This document shows positions 37,545 through 47,274 of a DNA stretch of 64,000 bases, piece after piece. This DNA is from Pistacia vera (lineage: Eukaryota > Streptophyta > Magnoliopsida > Sapindales > Anacardiaceae). Made by a program: the position numbers and the translations under genes. Position 1 is the first letter of the stretch, and each line of letters starts with the position of its first letter. The notes below the pieces were generated by a model. That model was not told where the DNA came from. It worked only from the letters and a program-made list of their open reading frames with translations, and did not search any database. Location: positions 248,001 to 312,000 of the forward strand of contig NW_022196291.1 in the NCBI RefSeq assembly GCF_008641045.1. The letters are read 5' to 3'.

Positions 37545-38237
37545 CAATGTTTTAATAACCGACCCAGGGTGAAATCTGGCAAAATTGTCGGGTCCCAAGT
37601 TGACTGTTTTAATTGGTTTGACAGGTCGGTCAAACCAGGTGACCAAAATTTTAAAATCTAGCAAATAAACCTCTAAAAATTAAATAAAGTCCCTATAGGT
37701 TTGAAATTTAGCAAAACACCCCAAACAAAATTGATGGCTGACTGGTTGGTGATGGCAATACACCAAATGCAAACACAATCATCTCTTGAGTCTATTCCCC
37801 AGAAAATCTACCTAAGATATGGCCAAAATTGGTTCGATTTCGGCTAGATCTCACTGACATTGGCGTTGACATTCCATGCTAGATCTCACCACCGTTGATG
37901 TCGACAACCCTCCCTCAACCTTCTAACCAAAACCCATCTCACCCCACCCTCGTTCGGCTCACCAATCGCCAGCAAAAGTCAGCTGTTGCCGTTGTCAGTT
38001 TTTTTTAAAGTTCTGGTCGATTCACTCACCGGAAATCAACTTCGTCGCCACCATTGCACCCATAACCACTTTCTCTTCAAAAGCCTCAACATCCCGGCCT
38101 TCAATTGTTCACTGATCATCATTCCAATTTCTAGGGTTTTTGGTGAATAGCGAAATGGGTAATCCAACCCGGTGAAAGCCTTGGTTCTCAGTTGAACCGA
38201 TTCAACTAGTCGGGCCGGGCTGGGTTTTAAAATGTTG
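37545..38237. mobile_element. Nested CAATG-tipped MITE, member 1
   Basis: Tips are CAATGTTTTAATAACCGACC on the left and, on the other strand, CAACATTTTAAAACCCAGCC. The flanks CTTTAAGA (37537-37544) and TTTTAAGA (38238-38245) agree at 7 of 8 bases. The arms contain AGGTCGGTCAAACCAGG-type words and runs like TAAAGTCCCTATAGG; the core is C-rich. The same family occurs at 46874-47268 and 49379-49994. Confidence 0.72.
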
Positions 38238-39386
38238 TTTTAAGATGAAATGAAATGAAATGACTCTTATAGGGGATAACTTAGTTCATTTACTAATGTT
38301 TTATTCTTTTTGTTATATTTCTTAATTCTTATTGTTAATTCGTTTTACAAATTATTGGTTTCTTTAATTGCTACTTGGTAGAAGATACGTTTATGTTTGT
38401 ATAAGCTATGTGATTGAATTCTCTTATTATTAGTGACAATTAATTCTTCCATACATGTTTTTCTTTGATAATATTATACGAGATTAATCACTAATTTTTT
38501 TTTTTTTTTTTTTTTTATAAGAGTTCAAATATTTAATTTAATTTATACTAAAATATTCTAAACATCTTGTCTGTCACATGGTGACTTGGAGTCATGGTCA
38601 ATTGGACATTGACAGTTAAAAGATTGTTTAATTTTATAATTTTTATAATACTTTCTAATATTTATAGAAATGATTATAAATTCACTTGCTAGTATTTTAT
38701 TAAATTTATAGAAAAAGTAATTTAAGGAGGGAGTCGAATAATAAAATCTATCTATTATTATTTTGTTAATTTCACAAAATTCTCTAATAAATTGATGTCC
38801 CAACTTATTATTCAAGTGTCACTTGCCCCAAAAAATAAATTTGATTAAATTATTATAAAACTAACACAAGAATATATACAATTGCGTTATGACTTACAAA
38901 TTACACAAATAAAAATATCAAATTATACAAATTCAATTATCTTTTTAATTAATTAATAGATCAATTAATTATGATGTTAAACTTAATCAATGTTGGGATA
39001 ATGAGATTTATCCTTCACAAGCGAACTAATTTCAGTTGGAGGGGTGATAATGATTTATGAATCAATTAATTAATTTTAAGTAAATTATGTTAAGATTGAA
39101 TAGAGTTTTATTAATTTTACGAAAATATCAAATGTTTTTCTAAATTCTCTATAATATTTAATTAAAAAATTAATATTATATTAAATATTTTATTTTGATT
39201 CAATTTGCAAAATCATATGGGGAATGAGTAGGGGAAAAATCCCCGTGGGGAATTTTCCCCAAAAAATTCATACAGGACGAGGTGGGGAGGGAGGGTGATC
39301 CCATCCCCATTCGGCGAGGCGAGGCGGGGCGGGGCGGGGCGGGGACCCCATCCCTACTTTATGGGTACTTGAAACTTCAAGCGTGG

Positions 39387-39745
39387 TAAGTGTTATTAAA
39401 CTCAATATTCAATTTTAAATAATCAAGTGCATTAAATAATCAAACTCCCAAAAAACTTAATAGGGTTTAATAGGGTGTATTAATTTGGTGCAATTTTCTG
39501 TAATCCGATTGTATTAAATAGGGTTTTATATTCTTTAAATTGGATTGGATTCCAAGTCCAAATTGGAATAGATTGGATTAAAAAATTTATAATCTAATTT
39601 GTACGTAGACCGGATTAAATTCCTTAAAAATATATTGGTTTCGAACAAACGAGTGTATGTAACGATTTGTATACAAAATTTGTAAAATAAAATGTGATTT
39701 TATCGGAAATGCTATCATAACAAGCGAATTTATAGTTTGATACAG
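39387..39745. repeat. Duplicated block S, copy 1 (empty site)
   Basis: About 360 bp that match 44849-45610 once the Mutator-like insertion there is removed. Shared words include TAATAGGGTGTAT, ATTGGATTGGATTCCAAGTC and TTTGTAAAATAAAATGTG. At 39493-39501 it carries ATTTTCTGT, the unoccupied form of the 9-bp site used by Mutator-like element B. Origin is unknown; it may itself be an old repeat. Confidence 0.8.
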
Positions 39746-40315
39746 TTTCAGAGGCTATGCTAATGGGAAACTATGATAGCTGGCCTATATGCACCCAACT
39801 CTTGATGCTTTTCACGGTTAAGACCTTCCTCTTATCCCAAAAATGCAGCTACTAGTCTCTTTGATATTCTCGTTATTTTAAGAGAACTACTACGTCTTTG
39901 AGGCTGAAAAAAAGTTTAAGGATGTGATGTCTAGAGATTGAGATGGCTTCTTGTTTGAAGTACTTGGTGCATGAATTTATTGTCTTTTCTTGCATTAAAG
40001 TGAATAATATTCACGTGCTTGTTAGAGCTCATATTCTTGAGAAATGTTTGGTTGGGAATCTGGATACCACCATTTGGATAGTCTTGAGTTTCTAATGTTT
40101 CAGGGGTAGAATTTAATTGAGCTGTAATTGAATCTATGCATTATGTACCTGGTTTGGAGTAATTTCTAAGTGTAATCCAGAGGAAAATGTTCCCAAGAAG
40201 CTTCATTATGAAATAATGGTCATAATTCATATGGGATTCTCTGGTTTTTCTCAAAAAGAATCTTTTGGATGGATCTAACCTCAGTAGGATGATCAAACAT
40301 GTTATGAACTAAGTC
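39746..40315. other. Unassigned DNA between block S and the hAT element
   Basis: About 570 bp with no convincing reading frame, terminal repeat or gene domain. It is the left flank of the hAT insertion. Confidence 0.4.
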
Positions 40316-40671
40316 ATACATATCAGGGGCGGATTTAATGAATGATGAGTGGGGACCATGACCCCCACTCAATTTTTTAAAATTTTCAGATTTTCTATTT
40401 CTATTTCTATTTATTTAAATCTTATCCTTATAAATCTTTGAGATTTTGAGAACGGAATAGCCGGCCCCCACGGTAAGTTTGGATTTTGTTTTTGTAAAAC
40501 CCCTTTTTTAATTCTAATATATTTATTACATATTCTTTGTGATTTTTATATAAGAAAATTTATTAGTTTTTAAAAATTTTATTGGGAGTGAAAATGAAAT
40601 GAAAAAGAGCTGTTGGGTTTGCACATAATGGTTTAAATCCTGAACAAATGGGTGAAGTATGTAATCTATTT

Positions 40672-41133
40672 AAGGGTGAAAATCAAGTCGAGCCACTTAA
40701 ACTATACTTGATGTTGGCTTAAACTCGACTCTGCATTAGTCGAGTCGAGTTCGAGTAGTTAATCGAGTAAAACTCGATTCAATATATTCACGAGTATTTC
40801 CAAGCTCGATGGTGAAGTTGATAGTTTTTAAAGTAATAGGGGTCATATGTAATTTAAAAGTTATAAAATTTGCAAATCCACCCCTGTTAGCTGAGCTTGA
40901 AATCGAGTTCGAACTTGAACTCGACTAAAACTCGAATAAAACTCGAAAAAAGCTCGACATTATAGGAACTTGAATTCGAATTCGATTTCCAATTTCAAGT
41001 ACCAAGTTCGAGTTTGAACTTGATTTCTCATGTTCGATCAGGCTTGAACTTGAACTTGAACTTGAACTCGGTACTATAGAGATCGAGTTGAGTTCGATTT
41101 ACCAAATACTCGACTTGATTCGATTTCACCCTT
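40672..41133. mobile_element. MITE nested in the hAT element
   Basis: 462 bp with inverted tips AAGGGTGAAAATCAAGTCGA and (other strand) AAGGGTGAAATCGAATCAAG. The interior is full of short repeats of the type AACTCGA and CTTGAA, including a (CTTGAA) run near 41045-41070. It interrupts the hAT transposase region, so it arrived after the hAT element. I could not define the target duplication. Confidence 0.75.
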
Positions 41134-41994
41134 AAACCTATTAGATGTGATCTATTCCTTTGATTTTGCATTTAGCTTGCATATGATGAAAAATATATTG
41201 GCAATTACTAATGAGTTGCCACAAGCATTACAGAGAAAAGATCAAGACATTGTAAATGGTATGGCCCTAGTCAAAGTCTCTAAAACAACGGTTACAATTG
41301 TTGAGAGATGAATGATGGAAATCTTTATTGAGTGAAATTTCTTTATTTTGCCAAAAACATGATATTGTCCTTTTGAATATGGATGATATGTTTGCAATTC
41401 GAAGGCAACCACGATGAAGAGTTGAGCACATGAAAAATTTGCATCACTATCGAGTTGAATTGTTTTATGTAGTGATAAATATGCAACTTCAAGAACTTAA
41501 CACTCGTTTCACTAAGGTTAGTACTGAACTGCTTCTTTGTATGACATGTTTAGATCTAAGTATTTCATTCTTTGCTTTTGACAAGCATAAGTTGATCCGT
41601 TTTGCCCAGTTTTATCCAACTGATTTTTCTACACTTGAGTTTGTGGTATTTGAGAACCATACTAGGACTTATGTTATTGACAGACGTTCTTGTGATGAAT
41701 TTTGTTGAGTTAGAAGGAATTGATAATTTGGCTAAGATTTTAGTTCAGTTTAAAAAAGACATTTTGTATCCGTTAGTGTATAAGCTTGTGAAACTTGCAT
41801 TGGTTCTACTAGTTGCGACTGTGATCGTTGAAAGGACTTTTTCTGCAATGAATCTTGTGAAAAGTTGGTTACGCAATCAAATGGGAAATCAATGGATGAA
41901 TAATTGCTTGGTTACCTATATTGAGAAAGATGTATTTGATACAGTTGATGATGAGATATTTTTTCAATGTTTTCAGAATATGAAAACTTGTTGA
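41134..41994 (+). pseudogene. hAT transposase C-terminal remnant
   Basis: The first part reads NELPQALQRKDQDIVNGMALVKVSK in one frame and then decays through stops. 41602-41994 keeps an open frame ending in the hAT dimerisation region: YPLVYKLVKLALVLLVATVIVERTFSAMNLVK, LRNQMGNQWMNNCLVTYIEKD and FQNMK. This matches zinc-finger MYM/TTF-type hAT proteins of plants. The N-terminal zinc finger and most of the catalytic region are absent. Confidence 0.9.
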
Positions 41995-42196
41995 GGATAA
42001 TTGTAGAAAAATTGTTTTATTTTTACAAAAATTGTATTTTTGGAAGATATTTATTTGTATTTTGTAACTTTTTGTTGAAGCTCATCATAATAAAAAAAAA
42101 AAGTATGAATATGATTGGTTTTAATTTTTTTTTTTTTTTTTGGTTTATTTTTTGCCCCCATAGAGTGAAATTCCTGGATCTGCCATTGATACATAT

Positions 42197-43002
42197 AACA
42201 CCTATAGAATGTAGTTTAATGTCAAGACTCTAGAGTAACTAAACCATTTGATTTGATAGAGTGATATCTATGAAAGAACGTTATGGACCATGCTACGTAC
42301 TTTTGTTGACATATGACCTTTGTATCGACCAAGTTGATAGAGGAAAACAATCTTCCAAGTTTCTAGAGGTTTGAACCATTTGAGAAAAGTCATTAGAGAA
42401 TTTAAATTAGAGGTTAGGGATGATTGATACTGGGAGATTGCTTTGATCATATAATGAGTTGGGAATTGAATGACAATGTGACGAAGGTGTAACATATACC
42501 AAAATAACTACAATAATTCCTCCGAAAATATGATGTCTGAACTGGGAGGTAAACAAAAAGATTTTTGAATAAGGGTAATTTGGACGAATTCCTAACATAT
42601 CATACATAGATTGACCATATCGTTGAATGCATTGGATTTGATAGGAAAAGATGAGTGTTGACATTTTTATCAATCGTACGAGTCTTGACAAGGCCGTGAA
42701 ATTTAGGAGGTGTGTTTGACACACAAGTAGACGAAGATGAGCAGAAACTAGACTGGCTTGATGAATGATGCATGTAACAAGGGAGTAATTTGGACCTTAG
42801 GTTTAAAAAAGCAAACTGGATTGACTTGTTAGGCTTTGGGCTTGGATAGAAATCTACAATGATATTGGTGTGGGCCGTGTGGCCTTTGATGGGTTTATGA
42901 AACAAATTGGATTAGTAGTAATGATTGATACTTATATTTTATTCGTCATTTATCACCTGATTTAGTAGTAATACCGATTCTTATATTTTATTCATTGAAT
43001 TT
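42197..43002. other. Unassigned DNA between the hAT element and block G
   Basis: No coding feature is supported; the minus-strand open frames at 42407-42905 are short and featureless. A local imperfect duplication (TTAGTAGTAAT ... ATATTTTATTC) occurs at about 42913 and 42962. Confidence 0.4.
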
Positions 43003-43950
43003 TAGCAATTGAAAATGGTCGAGAACTGACAGGCAACAGAAGAAACGTTGTGGTCCAGAGGACAAGAGAAAGGTTTTCCTGATTGTCACCGTGCATGGAA
43101 AAATCAAGATATGAAGATGTATCCTGCCAAGGGTTTGTCATTCTAAGTCGTTTTAGTTTATTAATTGACATTGTTATTTGACAATGTAAATTTTTAGCTA
43201 CTTCGTAAGGATAATGCGGATGAACAGGGAAATCATTCCTTCTCAATGATTGACAAGAGGAAGTTTGGCAAGAAGAACGTTAACAACGAATTTGTTCGCT
43301 ATAAGCTCAAGGTAAGTTTTCCACTATCTTGCAATTTATTTAGGCCTATTATCAAATACCTCACTTGAGGTTTCAAGATAACCCTAATCACCTAGACAGC
43401 TACCCTCGGTTCTGCAATTTTCTCCATAATTTCACTTGCAAAGAGATTAAAACCTAGAGTCATTCGAATTTTGACACCCAAACCTACGGTTTCGACGGCC
43501 TCATTAAGATTGAGCTTTCATAAATGCTTGGGAATGATTTATTATAAGTTTTCTATTGAGGTTGACAGCACAATAGGTTGTCAAGTGAGAGGGAAGAGGT
43601 ACATGAGAGGAACATAAGGAAAGGGTTTGAGCTTAGTGCATGAAGGGAATGTTGGAATGGAAAAATCAGAAACGAACAAGAAACTTAAGCTTAAGAAAAT
43701 ATTGGAGAAAGATGTAGGACTGGAGGTAAATAGGTAATTTATTTATTTGCCTTTTAACTTCATTCTTTTAATGTCTTTCCAGTGTACTGAATGCAAAAGT
43801 GTTGTTGTTGGTTCCATGTCCAACTTCCTGTTAGGCATCCCCACCCGGATTGCAGAGATAGAAGTCTTAGGATTTGACCTTGTTCCAAGGGAGAATACAT
43901 CAGTTTCAAACATGAGTTTATTGCAGAGACGATCAATTTCTTTTGAATAA
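43003..43950 (+). pseudogene. Unrecognised gene fragment, block G copy 1
   Basis: Homologous to 47271-47920 and 49310-49350. Exon 1 (about 43014-43135) is broken by a stop and frameshifts. Exon 2 (43198-43311) is open, has AG and GTAAG borders, and encodes 38 residues beginning LLRKDNADEQGNHSF and containing DKRKFGKK. A possible third exon after TTTCCAG at 43784 continues about 55 codons to a stop at 43950 (43747-43950 open). The protein family is unknown to me; it is lysine-rich and basic. The pattern of a clean middle exon with a ruined first exon suggests a decaying gene copy. Confidence 0.6.
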
Positions 43951-44044
43951 AGTATTATTCGAGGAACTTTTACACTTTGCTCTAGTCATGTCATGGTTTA
44001 TGATTTGGTTGAATAGATATTAGTTATGCCTTAAAAAGTAGGGC
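43951..44044. other. Short unassigned spacer
   Basis: AT-rich spacer after the gene fragment. No feature is seen. Confidence 0.3.
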
Positions 44045-44640
44045 TGACACTAAACCTTGTCAGCATGGGTGGTAAGAGCTTAGATAGGTTTTATAACCAT
44101 TCAGATGAAATCATGTCGTATGCTGACGTAAGCGGCATGCTTCTGCCAGTGCAATGGGTATGCGCCAGATTGGCAAAAGGCTGGAAACGGTCCACGTGTT
44201 TAATCCCTGCAGAAGTCGAGGAAATCACTCGAGCAGGTGAGCAACGGGACACAAAGAAAGATTTGCACGGCAATCTGACCCACTCACAGATTTAGTAAAC
44301 ATTACCTCAATTCATCCCACTATAAATAGAGGGCTCCTCTTCCACTTGTGGGATTAGCTAATTTTTCTCTGAAATAACATACTCTCTCTCTCTCTCTCTT
44401 GTATTCACTTGTATTCTCCAAGCTATAAATTAGTTCGCTGAATGCGACCTAATCTTATGTATTAATACAATATCAGTGGACGTAGGATTCGCTTATTTAA
44501 GCATCCGAACCACTTTAAACATTGTTCTTCACCCCTTAATCAAACACCCCCATAATCACGTGTGACTTCTGAGCTCACTCAACATTTCTTATGTGCGAGT
44601 AGTTGGTGTCAAAATCAAGCATCAACAATATTATACATTC
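44045..44640 (+). mobile_element. Probable solo LTR or LTR-like promoter segment
   Basis: The segment has the anatomy of a retroelement LTR: a TGACGTAAGC word (as-1-like, 44123-44132), a TATA box ACTATAAATAGAGGG (about 44321), a CT run at 44383-44400, then an R/U5-like stretch (ATCAGTGGACGTAGG near 44473, CGAACCACTTTAAA near 44506) of a style common in plant gypsy LTRs. I cannot fix TG/CA ends or a target duplication, so boundaries are approximate. A caulimovirid-like promoter relic is an alternative reading with less support. Confidence 0.45.
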
Positions 44641-44848
44641 TTATCTAATAATTCCCCTTCGTTGGGTCTCTGGCTCCAACCTGTTCCGACTCGCTTGTTT
44701 CATTGCTGCTTATGCGCGTCAAGCTCTTCGTGTGCTTGCTCGTGCACTATATGTGCATCAATTTATACTATCAAGTTGGAAGATCGAATTAAAAAAAAAA
44801 AAAAAAAACTAAATCTAATTTATTCTGGTCGATTAAATTCCTTAAGTG

Positions 44849-45610
44849 TAAGTGTCATTAACCCAATATTAAATAATCAAACTCTTGAAAAAACTTAATA
44901 GGGTGTATCAATTGTTTTGCAATTTTCCGTAAATAAATGACATATTCCCCCCACCACCACCTTTTGCACCGCCAACGTTCTCTTTCCAAAACCCCCAACA
45001 TCCTAGTTCTTGGTTGTTCGCCGTTTGTCGGCCACCTCTTCTCTTGGGGTTTCATGATTTTGGTGAATTTTGGATTTGATTGGTGCTTTGGAGGTTTTTG
45101 AAAGGAAATTGAGATTTGTGGTTGTTTGGAAGTTGATTGTGATTGATTTGGAAGTGTTTGATGCAATGGCGCCAAGGATTGGTGGCAACATTGACTAGGT
45201 GAAAAGATGTATTAAATGACTATTTTAACTTTTAATGATTAAAAGGAACGAAACAACGTCCATTTAAGAGTGAAAAATCTGGAATTTATGAAATCAGGGA
45301 TACAATCTAGGATTTCGTTAAACCTTAGGTGGGAATATGTCGTTTACTCATTTTTTGTTATCCGATTGTATTCAATTGGATTTTATATTCTTTAAATTGG
45401 ATTGGATTCCAAGTCTAAGTTGGAAGATCGAATTAAAAAAATTTTAAATCTGGTTTATACTTAAAATGTACTAAATTCCTTAAAATATATTGGTTTCATA
45501 CTGACATTGTTTGTAACTTTGTATATAGCAAATTTGTATATAAAATTTGTAAAATAAAATGTGGTTTTATTGGAAATGCAATTAGAACAAGGGAATTTGT
45601 AGTTTGATAT
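44849..45610. repeat. Duplicated block S, copy 2 (occupied site)
   Basis: Same block as 39387-39745, in the same orientation, but interrupted by Mutator-like element B (44931-45349). A partial extra copy of its internal part (GATCGAATTAAAA ... TTAAATTCCTTA) precedes it at about 44785-44844, so the block also has a short internal duplication. Confidence 0.8.
44931..45349. mobile_element. Non-autonomous Mutator-like element B
   Basis: 419 bp of the same family as element A. The right tip (other strand) is GAGTAAACGACATATTCCC; the left tip AAATAAATGACATATTCCC differs by transitions. The flanks ATTTTCCGT (44922-44930) and ATTTTTTGT (45350-45358) match at 7 of 9 bases, and the paralogous block has a single ATTTTCTGT. 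The interior is C-rich on one strand, with no transposase. It is shorter than element A because the core differs. Confidence 0.9.
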
Positions 45611-45818
45611 TGTGTTTAACTGGAAAACACATTTTATTATTTAAACTAAAAAGAATATATTAAAAACATAAAATAAAATAATAGACTAAAAAATTAAAAT
45701 CTCCATATCAGCAATTCTCGGCTCCTCCTCCCATTAGTACTTTCTCTCGGCTATCACTCTTTGCATTTCTTAAACTAAGCTCTTTTAACAATAATGATTA
45801 CATAATATTTTATTCACC

Positions 45819-45872
<54 letters not shown>
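45819..45872. repeat. (GA)n microsatellite
   Basis: About 26 uninterrupted GA dinucleotides, just left of the hAT MITE. Likely length-variable. Confidence 0.95.
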
Positions 45873-45874
<2 letters not shown>

Positions 45875-45888
45875 TTTTGACTCATGAT

Positions 45889-46441
45889 TAGAGATGGCAG
45901 TGGGCCGGGTCGGGATTAGGTATCCCTTAGCCTGGACGTAGATCTGACCCCATGACCCTAGCCTGGGTCTGACCCGAGGATGTCAGATAATGCCCAGGCC
46001 CAACTCGACGGGCTTTTTGTAACTCCCAGTCCTGACCCATGTTAATTTCTATAATTTATTTTCTTAGGAGCAATATTTGATAAATTTTTCTTTCTCATTT
46101 ATTTTAACTTAATTAATAGTATCTCTTGCTTTAATAATCAATTCACCATATTTTTTGTGTGCATAGATTAATATGCGAACAAGGGATGTTGGGTTTGACT
46201 AAAATCGCAATTGATTGTCATCATAAATTCATTTCAAAATCATAATCAAATAAAATAAAATTTTAATTTTTTTTAAATGATAAAAACTCAGGCCGGGCTT
46301 GGCAATGGCTCTCCCGAGCCCGAGCCGGCCCATACCTGGGAGTAGGCCCTAAAACAATACCCAGACTCGTGCCCATCCCCGCAAATAGCAGGTAATGCCT
46401 GGCCTGGGTAACCGGAAATCCGGATACAATTGCCATCTCTA
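45889..46441. mobile_element. hAT MITE with TAGAGATGGCA tips
   Basis: 553 bp with tips TAGAGATGGCAGTGGGCCGG and (other strand) TAGAGATGGCAATTGTATCC and a perfect 8-bp target duplication CTCATGAT (45881-45888 and 46442-46449). The arms are GC-rich (CCGGGTC, CCCGAGCCCGAGCC); the middle is AT-rich. It has no coding capacity. Confidence 0.92.
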
Positions 46442-46494
46442 CTCATGATATCATTACTATGAAAGGAGGTTGGAACAGAGATAGATAAGATGTT

Positions 46495-46873
46495 GCTTTT
46501 GTTTCTATCTGACAATTTGATTGCCTTTTTATTGCTAATTATAATTAATTGTTTTTAATATGAGTTTGTGTAAGTGAGTTTGATTATCGGATGCTGACAA
46601 TTTGATTGCCCTTTTATTGCCTATTATAATTAATTGTTTTTAAAATGAGTTTATGCAAGTAAGTTTGATTATCGGATGTTGCTTTTGTTTCTGTTTGACA
46701 ATTTGATTGCCTTTTTATTGCTTATTATAATTAATTTTTTTAATACGAGTTTATGCAATGTAAAGTGAGTTTGATTATCATGATGCTGCTTCTTTTTCTG
46801 TCTGACAATTTGATTGCCTTTTTATTGCTAATTATAATTAATTGATTTTAATGTGAGTTTATGTAGATGCAAT
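46495..46873. repeat. Tandem repeat, about 100-bp unit, four copies
   Basis: Units start GACAATTTGATTGCC at 46511, 46596, 46697 and 46804, each followed by TTTTTATTGC, ATTATAATTAATT and GAGTTT.TG. Spacings are 85, 101 and 107 bp; the short spacing lacks a TTGCTTTTGTTTCT segment. It lies exactly between two MITEs. Confidence 0.88.
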
Positions 46874-47268
46874 CATTGTTTTAAAACCTGGACGGGAGGA
46901 AAACCCATTTTATTGCCTGGGTCACAGGTCAATTGGTTCAACCGATTAGACCGGTCGGTTGGACCATGACGTTAGCGACAATTTTATTTTTAAAAAATTA
47001 CATATTAATCCCTTAAATTTTAATATATTACAAAATTTCTCCTAAAAAGTTCAAATTAGTCCCTAAAATTTTTATTTATTTCAAAAATACCCCAAAAAAT
47101 TAAAAGTAATCCCTAAAATTTTGACATATCTCCAAAACACCCCTATAAAATTTAATTAACCCTTATAATTTTAAAATATTACAAAACCACCCTAAGACCT
47201 AAATCGGACCGAAGAAGCTGTCGGGTCTCGATTCGACTGGCCGGTCCGGTCCAATTTTTAAAATAGAG
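46874..47268. mobile_element. CAATG-family MITE, member 2
   Basis: Left tip CATTGTTTTAAAACCTGG; right tip (other strand) CTCTATTTTAAAAATTGGAC, degenerate. The flanks GATGCAAT (46866-46873) and GGTGCAAT (47269-47276) agree at 7 of 8 bases. The interior has the family's CCGGTCGGTTGGACC-type arms and a tandem of AAATTAGTCCCTAAAATT-like segments. It abuts the start codon of the gene fragment at 47275. Confidence 0.65.
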
Positions 47269-47274
47269 GGTGCA

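Larger units (their letters stand above)
36130..39356. mobile_element. GC-tipped hAT-like element with nested insertions
   Basis: The left end starts TAGGGACGGG and continues through a GC-rich arm (AACCCGCCCCGC, GGGGTGGGAATTCCCC). The right end, read on the other strand, starts TAGGGATGGGGTCCCCGCCC and also contains GGGGAAAATTCCCC. The flanks are TTTTATGG (36122-36129) and CTTTATGG (39357-39364), an 8-bp target duplication with one mismatch, as expected for hAT. The 3.2-kb span includes two nested elements (36435-37506, 37545-38237); without them it is about 1.5 kb and AT-rich. It holds no transposase and is a non-autonomous element. Confidence 0.75.
40324..42188 (+). mobile_element. Degenerate hAT transposon
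   Basis: 1865 bp with hAT tips CAGGGGCGGATTTA on the left and CAATGGCAGATCCA (other strand) on the right, and a perfect 8-bp target duplication ATACATAT (40316-40323 and 42189-42196). It carries the 3' part of a ZMYM1/TTF-type hAT transposase (41140-41994) and a nested MITE (40672-41133). The 5' part of the transposase is missing, so it is an internally deleted, immobile copy. Confidence 0.92.
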
